Of a DNA stretch of 64,000 nucleotides, positions 22,310-31,820 are shown in pieces. The notes under the pieces were generated by a model, which saw only the letters and a program-made list of their open reading frames with translations, was not told where the DNA came from and did no database searches. The position numbers were made by a program, and so were the translations under genes. Source of the stretch: Astragalus membranaceus (lineage: Eukaryota > Streptophyta > Magnoliopsida > Fabales > Fabaceae); NCBI GenBank assembly GCA_039519185.1, contig CM076846.1, positions 113,420,566 through 113,484,565 on the forward strand, in the 5' to 3' direction. Within the stretch, counting starts at the first letter, position 1, and each line of letters begins with the position of its first letter.

Positions 22310-23332
22310 ATGGTTAAAAGTCTTGGAGACTACATTAGAGAGGCAGAGGCAGAAAGAAATTTAGAGAAGTCATATTGGTATATGTCTCAATGCCAGACTC
22401 AAATTTCTCCTCCTCCTTATGAACCTTATTCAGACTATTGGGATGACTATGAGCCACCTCCTTATTCCTCCCATTGGGATAATTATGAGTCACTACAAGT
22501 ACAAAGGCAAGAGGAGGAAAAGTCGGATGTCAATGAGGTCTTGGCCAAATTTATGCAGCAGACAAATGAAAAATTTGAAAGATTGGAGGGTGCCATGAAC
22601 AACAAATTTGAAAGCTTGGAGGGTCAAATCTCAACTCTCATTGCTTTGTTATCTCAAGAGGCCCAAGAAACTCCTTCACAAACTAAGTCTACCCAAAATG
22701 AAGAAGCTGAGCAATACAAAGAAAGTATTCCTTTGAGAGATGAAGGTGTCTCTATGGAATATAATCTGGAGGAAGAAGCTCTCAAGAAAGATGAGGAGAC
22801 TCCTACTGAAGGGAGTCAAATCAAAATAGTAGCTCCTACTGAAGGGAGTCATATTGAAATAAAAGATCCTACTAAAGGGATCATTTGTGAGGACAGTGAG
22901 AAAGATCCCATGGTTCTAGATTTGGAGAAAGAGGAGAAAGCGCCCATTTTTGGGCAAATTGTTTTAACCATTGGTGATGCTGTGATTGAGGTTCACCGGG
23001 GAAAGGTAACTTTAAGGAGTGGTAAAGAAGATGATGTTATTAAAGCTTTAAACTACAATGAAAATTTCTCTTCTTTAACTTCTCCTTATTTTGATGATGT
23101 GGTTGAAACTAACATTTTTTGTGAATTAAAGATGCAGGACCTTTTGGAAAAAAATCTTATTTTGCAGGATCCTAGCATAATGGTGGATGGAGATAAAATA
23201 AAAATTTCACCATCCTTTGAAGTTCATCCACCACGTGGAAAAAGAAAGAACAATGTGAACCACATGGTTAGAAAGTTAAGAAGGTGTACTGCGTTAGATG
23301 TAAAATTTGCTCTTGGAGAGCCCCCAGATTGA
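22310..23332 (+). CDS. Gag-like protein of the non-autonomous element
   Basis: Intact frame of 340 codons, the only substantial frame in the element. Residues about 30-65 are Tyr/Pro-rich with repeated EPYSDYWDDYEPPPYSS-like units. About 70-120 is a heptad-like helical part (NEKFERLEGAMNNKFESLEG). About 150-215 is acidic with TPTEGSQI repeats. The C-terminal part reads VEVHRGKVTLRSGKEDD and ends with a basic HMVRKLRRCTALDVKF then GEPPD. No zinc knuckle or protease is seen. By position after the PBS it is gag-derived; whether it forms particles is unknown. The minus-strand copy at 49438-49773 preserves the C-terminal third, which argues for family-wide conservation rather than a chance frame. 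Confidence 0.7.
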   Translation: MVKSLGDYIREAEAERNLEKSYWYMSQCQTQISPPPYEPYSDYWDDYEPPPYSSHWDNYESLQVQRQEEEKSDVNEVLAKFMQQTNEKFERLEGAMNNKFESLEGQISTLIALLSQEAQETPSQTKSTQNEEAEQYKESIPLRDEGVSMEYNLEEEALKKDEETPTEGSQIKIVAPTEGSHIEIKDPTKGIICEDSEKDPMVLDLEKEEKAPIFGQIVLTIGDAVIEVHRGKVTLRSGKEDDVIKALNYNENFSSLTSPYFDDVVETNIFCELKMQDLLEKNLILQDPSIMVDGDKIKISPSFEVHPPRGKRKNNVNHMVRKLRRCTALDVKFALGEPPD

Positions 23333-24949
23333 GCACCAACTATCGTCAGGCTCATGACGTTAAACAAGCGCTTCGCAGGAGGCAACCTGTGTTTTATTTT
23401 CAGTTATTTTCATTTTCTTTTTGTTTTGTTTTGTTTTTAGGAATAAGCTCGGACTACAAGCTCTCTCAGGGAAGTCACTATTACTCACTCTCTCATTTAT
23501 TTCTCTTAGTTTCTATTTGATCATTTTGCATTGAGGACCATGCTTCATGCTAGTGTGGGGGAGGAGAGTTATTTTGTCACTTGATCTTTATTAATGCACA
23601 TACCCACCGTATATGTTGATAGCATTTTTTCTGGCTTATTTTAGCGACTTATGCTTCAAGTTGAAAAAAAAATAGAGATTTTGCCTTTAGGGGATCCCAT
23701 AATTAATTTACTTGACAGACTTGTGCTTAATTGTAACTGTGAGGTTGTTCTTAGGAAGCTGATAATTAGCAATTGTCCCTGTTGAGTACTTTTTGTGAAT
23801 TAGCTTCTAAATGTGAGATCTGAGCCTTCATAAGGGGATTGATACTAAATCATAAATTTTTACCCCTTTTCTTTCTATGAGTGTGTTTTCCCAATTTGCT
23901 ACATTCTAGAATTTGTCTTTTGACCATTTCAAGGAGAAAATTGATTTGCATCATGTAAAAAGATTTGGGGAATTTAGGTATTTTCTTGGCCTCAGAGTTG
24001 TTTGTTGAATGTATCCCTTAGTTGCCCCCTTTGAGCTTATTTGTTATATTTTTTTTCTTTGGTACCCAGATATAATTTTCCTTTTTTTGTGTTTGTGGTA
24101 ACCATTTGGAATTAAATGTGGAGCAACTATTGAAAATTGCAATTCCGTCCTATACTTTAGTTGTCTATCTTGTCAAGATGAAGAAAAAAAAAGGGAGTGA
24201 ATCATGTGTTTACAAGAATATTCTTCTACAAAGGAAACAAAATATGAGTTTTCATGTACTTACCTTTTTCTCATGGAAAAAATATAGAAAAATGAAAAAG
24301 AAAAAAAAAGAAGAAAGAAAGCAAGAAGGAGGAAAAGGGACATCAAAAGAATGAAAGAGTCAAAGGGCAAATCCAAAAAAAAAAGAGTCTACTCAAGAGC
24401 AAAAAGCAAATCAAAAAGAGTCGACTCAATAGAAAAAGAAGAGTGAAGAATGAAAGTGAAATTAATTTGGAGTTTGGACAAAAATTGCAAAATAAATAGG
24501 AGCTCCATATTTGGTTTCAAATGTTACTATTTGTTTCTTGTTTTTAGCCCTTTGATTATCCCTTCCTTCTTATTTCCTACCCTGCATGAATTCACCCTGG
24601 CCCCATTACAACCCATGAAACCCCATCTTTTGCAAGCATGTGAACTATTTAGTGGAGATTTGGTCAAATTACAAGCTTATGGTAATGTGCATTTTGTGAA
24701 AACTTGAGTGTATATTTCCCTAGTCCCTAAACACTTAGAGAGATTGTGAGCGAGTGCCTTTGTTCACAGAAATATATTCTTCAGGGACTTGAGTCTCTAA
24801 TTGGGCAACCTTTTGACACCTCATATGTACTATAATGTCTATTGTCTGTCATTGTACTTTTAATTTTGGATCCCTTATTTGGCTGTCTCTGTTACTTTTT
24901 TGAAAAATTTATTGAGTCAGGAAATTTGCTTGAGGACAAGCAAAAGTTA
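23333..24949 (+). other. Non-coding 3' region of the non-autonomous element
   Basis: Starts with the GACGTTAAACAAGCGCTTCG segment also found on the minus strand near 49400, then AT-rich sequence with purine runs (24285-24440). The same order occurs in copy 2 (47850-49437, minus). No frame longer than about 85 codons. Confidence 0.7.
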
Positions 24950-24962
24950 AGTGTGGGGGAGT
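24950..24962 (+). promoter_or_regulatory. Polypurine tract
   Basis: AAGTGTGGGGGAGT directly upstream of the 3' LTR start at 24963. Confidence 0.75.
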
Positions 24963-25117
24963 TGATAAACTCCAATTTAGTGCATTTTTAGAGATATTTT
25001 TTAGGTTACTTTTAGAGCAATTATATACTAATTATATAAATCATTAACTTAACTTGCTATTTATTTTGCAGAAAGAAAGAAAATACGAAAGAGATACAAA
25101 AGCTCATTTTAAAGCTC

Positions 25118-25190
<73 letters not shown>
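24963..25190 (+). repeat. Non-autonomous element 3' LTR, part 1
   Basis: Same as 20779-21000 with few changes; ends in the (TA)n run (about 25122-25190), where viral sequence starts. Confidence 0.85.
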
Positions 25191-25194
<4 letters not shown>

Positions 25195-25226
25195 GGTTAA
25201 GAACACACACTAAAAACATAGTGACT

Positions 25227-25276
25227 ATATTAGAGGTTAACAAATTTGTTTGGACCAGAGTAGTAGTTCCTGGATT
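25227..25276 (+). repeat. Displaced piece of the movement-protein gene
   Basis: GTGACTATATTAGAGGT to AGTAGTTCCTGGA repeats 29769-29818 (which lies antisense within the movement-protein frame) with one difference, and abuts the polyprotein tail. This shows recombination among viral copies. Confidence 0.8.
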
Positions 25277-25278
25277 CA

Positions 25279-25395
25279 AACATTTTTGAATCTTTAGCTG
25301 GAGAATTTCAGCCAGAGCCTTCCCCAGAAGATTATTGGGACTCTCTAATTGAAGCCATGATTCAACAAAATAATAAAGGAAAAGACAAAAATTAA
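25279..25395 (+). pseudogene. C-terminal tail of a viral polyprotein (fragment)
   Basis: 38 codons of open frame ending in TAA at 25393-25395. The frame is acidic (GEFQPEPSPEDYWDSL) with a basic end, and is followed at once by an AT-rich gap and a promoter region, as the end of pol is in pararetroviruses. The assignment is from position, not from a known domain. All upstream pol sequence is absent. Confidence 0.45.
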
Positions 25396-25741
25396 TTAAT
25401 TAATTAATTAATTGGTGTCGGCAAGAATTCTATGTGTCGGCAAACATCCTATTCATACATAGTAACTTTCCATAATTGGAGAAAGTGGAGAGAAATTCTT
25501 CCACTAAGTAATAAGTGTTTCTACTATGTAGTTTTGTTTTTAACTTTGCTGTCATTTTTAGTGCGTCGATGGGGCCCCAAGTGTACCCGGCATTAATTAT
25601 GATATTTTGTATTTTTCTACTTTTACTGTTTTCTTTTTCTTTTTCTTTTACCGGTTACCGGTTGTAATAGTTAGCTTTTACTGGCTTAAATAGTAAGCCT
25701 TAAGTTTTCTATATAAGGCAATTAAGCCTCAGTTGTATTCA
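25396..25741 (+). promoter_or_regulatory. Pararetrovirus-type promoter region
   Basis: Intergenic, AT-rich, with a CTATATAAGGC TATA box at about 25710 and a pyrimidine-rich segment upstream. About 30 bp downstream (25740) starts the leader sequence that is repeated elsewhere in the locus, so transcription would begin near 25740 on the plus strand. Also has two GTGTCGGCAA repeats at 25414 and 25433. Confidence 0.6.
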
Positions 25742-25963
25742 CCACTCAACTACTACTTGTAATATAAATTTTCCTTTCATTCTCTCTCTCACTCTTCCAC
25801 GCCCTTCACTTCAATTCCTTCCAATATTTTCTAATTCCTTTCCATTTGAAGAAGTCTTCCGTGCAATAATACTCTGAAGTTTTCTAAGGTACTATTCTTT
25901 TATTAATTATTTTGCATCCACTACTCAAATGAGTAGCTAGATTATTGTTGTGGTAGACGAGGT
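25742..25963 (+). repeat. Inverted repeat, left arm (viral leader)
   Basis: 222 bp, a perfect complement, as far as I can read, of 26572-26793. It corresponds to the transcript 5' region up to just before the PBS. Confidence 0.9.
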
Positions 25964-25978
25964 CCTGTACCTTCAAAA

Positions 25979-26236
25979 ATGATCACAGGACAATGTCCTT
26001 GTTTTTTCTTTATTAAATTTCAAATTCCTTGGATTTGGAGATGGGCAATTACCATCACAAGGAACAATTACAATGATCCAATCCTTAGAAGACATTTCTT
26101 CTCAAAATGGTGGAATAAAATTGACAACGAAGACCTCCATAAAATGGAAGTAAAAATTAAAGAAGCTATTGATGAAGACCAGAAGATTCCAAAAGAAAAA
26201 TTTGGTCAAGGTCTTGATATGACCCATTCTGGGTAA
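25979..26236 (+). pseudogene. Viral-like fragment of unassigned function
   Basis: Open frame to TAA at about 26236 containing KFQIPWIWRWAITIT and FFSKWWNKID. The aromatic pattern looks like a conserved protein block; I do not know its function. It lies in the loop between the two leader arms, where the PBS would be expected, and must have been joined there by rearrangement. Confidence 0.35.
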
Positions 26237-26555
26237 AATAATTGAACTTATGAAAATAGTATACTCTAAATATCTTATTTGTCATCTTTGCAAACATTTC
26301 TGTTTAAATTTCAACCCGAAGGGAAATAAAGATTTCTCCTAAATCAAAGATGCCACAGAGGTTTTTAGCAAAAAGCGTTCTTCGGGAAATCATCTTGTTC
26401 AAACGCCTCTTCTGGGCAAAAACGATGATGTTAAGAACACACACTAAAAACATTTTGTGTATCAATGTTTCATCTGAGTGAAACACCAAAAAATACACAA
26501 ATAAGATATTTCTAGCATAATCTCTTCATATGAATAATTACTTCACCCTGGGAAT

Positions 26556-26568
26556 GGCTCTGATACCA
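26556..26568 (-). promoter_or_regulatory. Viral primer binding site, tRNA-Met, copy A
   Basis: TGGTATCAGAGCC on the minus strand, the initiator-tRNA-Met site used by caulimovirids (and Copia elements) to start minus-strand DNA. Confidence 0.85.
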
Positions 26569-26571
26569 TTC

Positions 26572-26793
26572 ACCTCGTCTACCACAACAATAATCTAGCT
26601 ACTCATTTGAGTAGTGGATGCAAAATAATTAATAAAAGAATAGTACCTTAGAAAACTTCAGAGTATTATTGCACGGAAGACTTCTTCAAATGGAAAGGAA
26701 TTAGAAAATATTGGAAGGAATTGAAGTGAAGGGCGTGGAAGAGTGAGAGAGAGAATGAAAGGAAAATTTATATTACAAGTAGTAGTTGAGTGG
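26572..26793 (-). repeat. Inverted repeat, right arm
   Basis: Complement of 25742-25963. The viral protease frame is cut off at its end (26793/26794). Confidence 0.9.
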
Positions 26794-28228
26794 TCTTTTC
26801 AAAATATTTTGCAGGAATAATATTTCCCTGGATACAATTAAGATCAGCACCACTATCAACTAGGGCTATTTCGTTTTCTAAAATAAATTTTTTATTAATA
26901 ACCAAAGTTACTTTTACAAACCATTTTTGTGAAGTTACTCTGTCTAATATAGATAAATAACTCTCACCAGTATCATTGACGCTAGTAGGAATTATGGAAG
27001 AAATATTAGAAGGAATTTCCTTCATTTTTTCAGGAATTTCTAAAGAAGAAATTCTAAGAGCTAAATTGGCGTTATCTTTTTTAACTTGAGCAATTTCAGA
27101 TTTTAAGAAATTTATTTCTCTTTTCAAATCATTAGTAGAAACAGGAGTTTCTTTAATGTTTGATTGTCTAAATCTAGACAAAACTTCACTTATCTGGTAA
27201 GGTGCATCTATGATTAGAGGCGTTTCTTTTTTGGAATTTTCCTTGATTAGGAATTCCATCATCTTTTTTCTCAGACCATTGTCTGTAATAGACTCTAAAA
27301 TTTTTAGAGTTTCTTCTTGTTCTTCATTAAGAACATTTAATCCGTTCATTTCAACAATGGATTTCCAATAATTCAAATTATTGTATTGACAGCTATTGTT
27401 GTCAATATCAGAATCTGAAGAAGTACTGATACATTCTATGTCATCACTAGGAGAGTCCTGTTCTGATTCAGAACTGATTAATAGAACTTTTTCTAATTGA
27501 GTCCTTAATTGTTCATCCTCCAAGGCGTTCAAGGCTTTTTTAGTCCAGCATTGGTTGGCATAATGTCCAGCCTTGCCACATTTGTGACAAGTAATATTCA
27601 TTTTCTGGGCTTTCCTCTTTCCTTTATTTTGGGAAGGTTCATCCTGCTTGGGCCTGTTTTTATGAAAATTTTTAGGATTTTTCTTATTAGAAGAATTATA
27701 TATACCCTTTTTATAAGCTTTATTATTAAAACTCTTTTTCTGTTTATTTAAACCAGGTGGTTTATCTATGTCAAAAGGAAATTGTTCACAGAATTCACCT
27801 AATTGATGTTTTTCAGAAAGCTTTTGTTTCTTTAATTGATTTTTTAATTTTATGTCATTACATAAGGATAATCCTTCATTAACACATGTGCTAATGATTT
27901 GACCATAGGTTAAATTAGCATAGTCAATATTTATGCCATCACAATTAACCCTTAAAGATTGTCTTACCTTCTCAGCAAAAAGATGGGGTAAACCGTCTAC
28001 AAATTTAGACTTCCAATGAATAGAGTCAGGGTTGGATAATTGAAAAACTCTAGACAAGAAAGTATCCTTATACCATCTAAAATGGGTCAAAGAAGGACAC
28101 CTTAAATTTTGTAAAAGAGTTTGTAGTTTTTCTGCTATGGGAACAGTTGCTCCTACAAAATTTTGTAAGATAGATAAACACAGTGTAATAAACTGCATCT
28201 TCTTCATTAGTAGTAACAGTATTACCAC
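26768..28228 (-). pseudogene. Viral capsid C-terminal part with zinc knuckle, and truncated protease
   Basis: 486-codon frame on the minus strand. First about 170 residues resemble a gag/capsid domain. At about residue 210 is one CX2CX4HX4C knuckle (CHKCGKAGHYANQC), the nucleic-acid-binding motif of pararetroviral capsid and gag proteins, preceded by a Lys/Asn-rich stretch. A Ser/Asp-rich acidic segment and a predicted coiled coil follow. The end has an aspartic-protease start with VDSGAD at about residue 464. The frame then runs out of viral sequence at 26794, where the leader copy begins, so the protease is truncated and RT is missing. Overlaps the upstream frame by 152 nt in another phase, either a frameshift or a natural overlap. 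Confidence 0.7.
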
Positions 28229-29390
28229 TACTTGATTCTGTTTTCACAACTACCTTTTTGTGACTTAGAATATCTTGTTTTTGAGATATGGTGACATAAT
28301 TATCCCACCAACCTCTTAATTGGCCGACAAATCCTGTGGCTATAAATTGAGCAATAGAACTATCGCTATTACCATGCTGTTTACAAACAGTAGAATACAT
28401 AATCATTCTATGTACCATATCTATGATTTGTTTATCATTTAAACCATCAATATTCCATTCATAAATGGATTTACCAGAATAAGAATTCTGATAATTATCA
28501 TTTTCTTCAAAAAGAAGATCTTGAGGAGAAGGCCTTTTATAGTAATATTTTTCCACGACCCTAGTAGTATAAATAGGATTTATACTATTCTCTTTATTGA
28601 TATCTTGATTAGCAAACATTTTTGTTAAATCATTAATATCTTCATCATCTGAAGTATTTTCAGGAGTACCGAAAATATCTTTTTCAGATAGAACACTTAA
28701 GTTAAGATTCTTAAGCTTTTGTTTGAGAATATGAACAAATTCATTTGTATTATCCTCCATTTTAAAACCTGATATAGGTAAAGGAGGTTGAACTAAAGGA
28801 ACCTCTGCAACCACTGATGTCTCACCTTTGTTCATTTTTTCTAAAATTAATTTCTGTTGAGAAATTTGATTTTCAAACATCTCTTTTAAGGATAATAGAT
28901 CTTTCTCAAGAGAAACAATTTGTTCTCCTAAACAATTCAGAAAAACATTGGTATAATTCTGGGTTCTAACTAAAGAACTTAATTCCTTGATAGTAACATG
29001 GTTACCTTCTATACCTTTGAGAAAAGTAAAAGATCTTGCTTCTATATCTTTTCCTTCTAAGGTTTTACCTATATTTAGGTCTCTATTTGTTGGAGGGAAA
29101 AAAGAACTCATTTTTTCTCCTTTTATTGTTTCCCAATCATGTGGTTTGAGGATCAAAACTTCTTTCTGAACCTTCTTAACAAAATAATTTGCAAACCATT
29201 TGACAAAAGGAACATAATCCTGGATTATGGTCATTTCTTCATAATAATCATTTTTAAACTTATTTAGTTCATAAGAAGAAAATTTCTTAAAATACCATTG
29301 CCTAAATTCGGCATACTTTTCTAATTGGAATTCTCCACTGATGAGCTTTCTCATCTTACTCCCTGGGGAGAAATCTATTTTAGAGTTCAT
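28077..29390 (-). CDS. Viral capsid N-terminal region / ORF2-like
   Basis: 437 codons on the minus strand. Start ATG at 29390 overlaps the stop of the movement-protein frame by 4 nt (29387-29390), a compact viral gene junction. Residues about 150-190 form a heptad-like coiled coil (EKDLLSLKEMFENQISQQ). About 210-290 is acidic. About 315-375 carries a conserved-looking block ending GQLRGWWDNYVTI. After about residue 390 the frame probably leaves the true coding phase, since the other frame (to 26768) continues with capsid-like sequence. Role inferred from position between movement protein and zinc knuckle. Confidence 0.6.
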   Translation of the reverse strand: MNSKIDFSPGSKMRKLISGEFQLEKYAEFRQWYFKKFSSYELNKFKNDYYEEMTIIQDYVPFVKWFANYFVKKVQKEVLILKPHDWETIKGEKMSSFFPPTNRDLNIGKTLEGKDIEARSFTFLKGIEGNHVTIKELSSLVRTQNYTNVFLNCLGEQIVSLEKDLLSLKEMFENQISQQKLILEKMNKGETSVVAEVPLVQPPLPISGFKMEDNTNEFVHILKQKLKNLNLSVLSEKDIFGTPENTSDDEDINDLTKMFANQDINKENSINPIYTTRVVEKYYYKRPSPQDLLFEENDNYQNSYSGKSIYEWNIDGLNDKQIIDMVHRMIMYSTVCKQHGNSDSSIAQFIATGFVGQLRGWWDNYVTISQKQDILSHKKVVVKTESSSGNTVTTNEEDAVYYTVFIYLTKFCRSNCSHSRKTTNSFTKFKVSFFDPF

Positions 29391-30364
29391 GGTAAATTAA
29401 AACTCATTTCTGACTGTGTAGGTGATTCCCTACTTTGAGAATTATTCTTCTGATAAATTCCATGGGGAATTCTATTCTCACTAATTCTAATGTTTTCTAC
29501 AGTTTCTATCTCGTCTATTTGTTGAGATACAGAGGTTCTAGGTATTTCACTAGGAGTTGTATAAAACCCACTGGCAGAATGTCTTGTTGAAATACTTCTA
29601 GGTATTTTAATAGTTCTTTGGGGATTAAATTTTATTTCTATGTCCCCTTCATTGGTTTCAATGATTTGATCTATATTCCTATTCATGATAGGTCTAGGTT
29701 CTATGGCTTGGGGTAAAGACCATGTTTCTGGAAAATTTATTTCTTCCCATCTAATCAGTTTATTAGTGACTATATTAGAGGTCAACAAATTTGTTTGGAC
29801 CAGAGTAGTAGTTCCTGGAAAGGAGGCTTGCTTAACTTTTGGGTTAAGTGTACTCAAAACTTTAAAATAAACTCTATAACATATTGCTATAAGCTCACTA
29901 CCTGGGTTAAAATTATAACCACTGGTATGTATAGTAAGCTGTAAAGCATCTAAAATATTTTTATCAGATAAAGATAAGCATAAATTTGGTGCCACATCAA
30001 AATAGACAGGACCATGACATAGACTGGTTTCTATTAAAGCAGTTAGAGAGGATTTAAAGTCTCTACTTCTTCCATCTCTAACATATGCCATTATACTAGC
30101 ATTTAACCCTGATAAGGTTAAAGGTTTGAAAGCAATTTGTATAAGTCCAATATGGACAAACTTGTAATCTTTAAAAGGGAGTAAATCTTTTTTACTCAAT
30201 AATCTAATAGTCTGAGTATTATCAGAAATTTGTATGGTTTGTTCTATGGTCTTAACCGCATAGCGAGATAAAAGATCAAACATACCCATTTTATATATTT
30301 TCTTGCAAGGGACTGAAGGAATAGTCCACTTGTTCAATTGATCCAATTTTTTTGGATATTCCAT
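29387..30364 (-). CDS. Viral movement protein (30K-like)
   Basis: 325-codon frame on the minus strand without internal stops. The central part (about 40-190) with LKPLTLSGLN, GPVYFDVAPNLCLSLSD and the hydrophobic spacing fits the 30K movement-protein superfamily, which opens plasmodesmata for cell-to-cell spread; the C-terminal 120 residues are Ser/Pro/Asn-rich and variable, as usual. The start codon lies exactly at the edge of the inserted gypsy LTR (30362-30364), so its T comes from, or is shared with, the LTR end. A natural upstream start may be lost. Family call is by pattern, not alignment. Confidence 0.6.
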   Translation of the reverse strand: MEYPKKLDQLNKWTIPSVPCKKIYKMGMFDLLSRYAVKTIEQTIQISDNTQTIRLLSKKDLLPFKDYKFVHIGLIQIAFKPLTLSGLNASIMAYVRDGRSRDFKSSLTALIETSLCHGPVYFDVAPNLCLSLSDKNILDALQLTIHTSGYNFNPGSELIAICYRVYFKVLSTLNPKVKQASFPGTTTLVQTNLLTSNIVTNKLIRWEEINFPETWSLPQAIEPRPIMNRNIDQIIETNEGDIEIKFNPQRTIKIPRSISTRHSASGFYTTPSEIPRTSVSQQIDEIETVENIRISENRIPHGIYQKNNSQSRESPTQSEMSFNLP

Positions 30365-30774
30365 GTAACACCCCGGTATTTCTTTAACAAAGAAATACCT
30401 AAATATACAATTTGGTACAAATCAGAGTATAAAAATTCCTGTTCAGATATACATCTTTACAAAAAACAGCGGAAACTAATAAATAAAATGATACAAGCTC
30501 GAGTCATACGACCGAATACAGATACCACTACAGAAGAACAAGGACAACTATAATTGAATCAATCTTCAATCTTCTCCTCGAACCCGACATACCAACTGTG
30601 CCACCTGCTGTCCTTATAACCTGTTCTCTGTAAAAACAATAAATATGGATTGGGTGAGACAACTTGTCTCAGTGAGTCCTACCGTGCCCCCTCACTGATA
30701 CTCGGTTCAATTATTAATCCGTTACAACAAAATCTGACATAACAATGTCTTATTGATTAATTGAAATGCCGACC

Positions 30775-31135
30775 GTGCAACAACCACTAATCCCGGCAAT
30801 TCGTGTTCTTAATTATTAATCGAAACGCCGACCGTACAACAACCACTAATCCCGGCGAGTCGTGTTCTTAACTTATTAATCGAAACGCCGACCGTGCAAC
30901 AACCACTAATCCCGGCGAGTCGTGTTCTTAATTATTAATCGAAACGCCGACCGTGCAACAACCACTAATCCCGGCGAATCGTGTGTTTAACTTATTAATC
31001 GAAACGCCGACCGTGCAACAACCACTAATCCCGGCGAGTCGTGTTCTTAATTATTAATCGAAACGCTGACCGTGCAACAACCACTAATCCCGGCGAATCG
31101 TGTGTTTAACTTAGCATAAACCGGCCGTGCAAGAA
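30775..31135. repeat. Tandem repeat, about 62-bp unit, six to seven copies
   Basis: Units read CGAAACGCCGACCGTGCAAC then AACCACTAATCCCGG, CGAGTCGTG and a variable TTATTAAT spacer. Alternate units end GTGTTCTTAA or GTGTGTTTAA, suggesting growth by two-unit duplications. Confidence 0.8.
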
Positions 31136-31705
31136 CCACTAATCCCGGTAACCCGTGAGTTGACCACGCCAAAACACATTCAGGGCCTAGGGTGAGGGCT
31201 CATGACTTCCCTTCCTAGTATGCTACTTGTCGGGTCGTCACCCAACGCAATACGTATGACAATACGCATCAAGTTCTCGAGAGTTAGATAATTTATATCT
31301 TTTCGATCGATCACCAAAGGATCAGTCATAAAAGTTCATTAGATAATTTATATCTTTCGATCACCAAAGGATCATACATAAGCTTACGATACATATTCCA
31401 TTTCATTTCATAGTCCGTTTATGAAGAGTTCTATTAACTTCAAGAATTATAATCAATTCCAGGTCTTATATCCATATATAAGTTCAGCCCAACCATTACT
31501 CAGTGTGCTCACGCGTAATCTAGGGTTTTCGTTCTCGACCAAATAGGTTTCAAGACTCTTTTTCAAAAATATAGTTTGAACGGTTTGAAATTTTGTTTTC
31601 AATAGGTTGGTAGCCTTAAAATTGTTTGAGGAAGGGATTAGGAAAGGTTCGGGATTGAACGGAGCGTTGAAACGAGAAAAACGGAGTCACGCATCAGAAT
31701 GAACA

Positions 31706-31820
31706 GTGGCGCGCGGCGCGCGACTCGTGCGCGAGTTATGCGCCAGTGGACAGAACCAATTCTTCCACAGTGGCGCGCGGCGCGCGACTCGTGCGCGAGT
31801 TATGCGCCAGTGGACAGAAC
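31706..31820. repeat. GC-rich tandem duplication in the LTR
   Basis: A roughly 55-bp block with GGCGCGCGGCGCGCGAC and GTTATGCGCCAGTGGACAG occurs twice (about 31707 and 31772), in an otherwise AT-rich area. Confidence 0.75.

Larger units (their letters stand above)
26377..26793 (-). repeat. Viral leader copy A (minus), includes right arm
   Basis: Reads, on minus, leader (26793-26572) then the PBS and downstream leader to 26377. About 300 bp (26377-26679) are repeated in direct orientation at 33772-34074. Confidence 0.85.
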
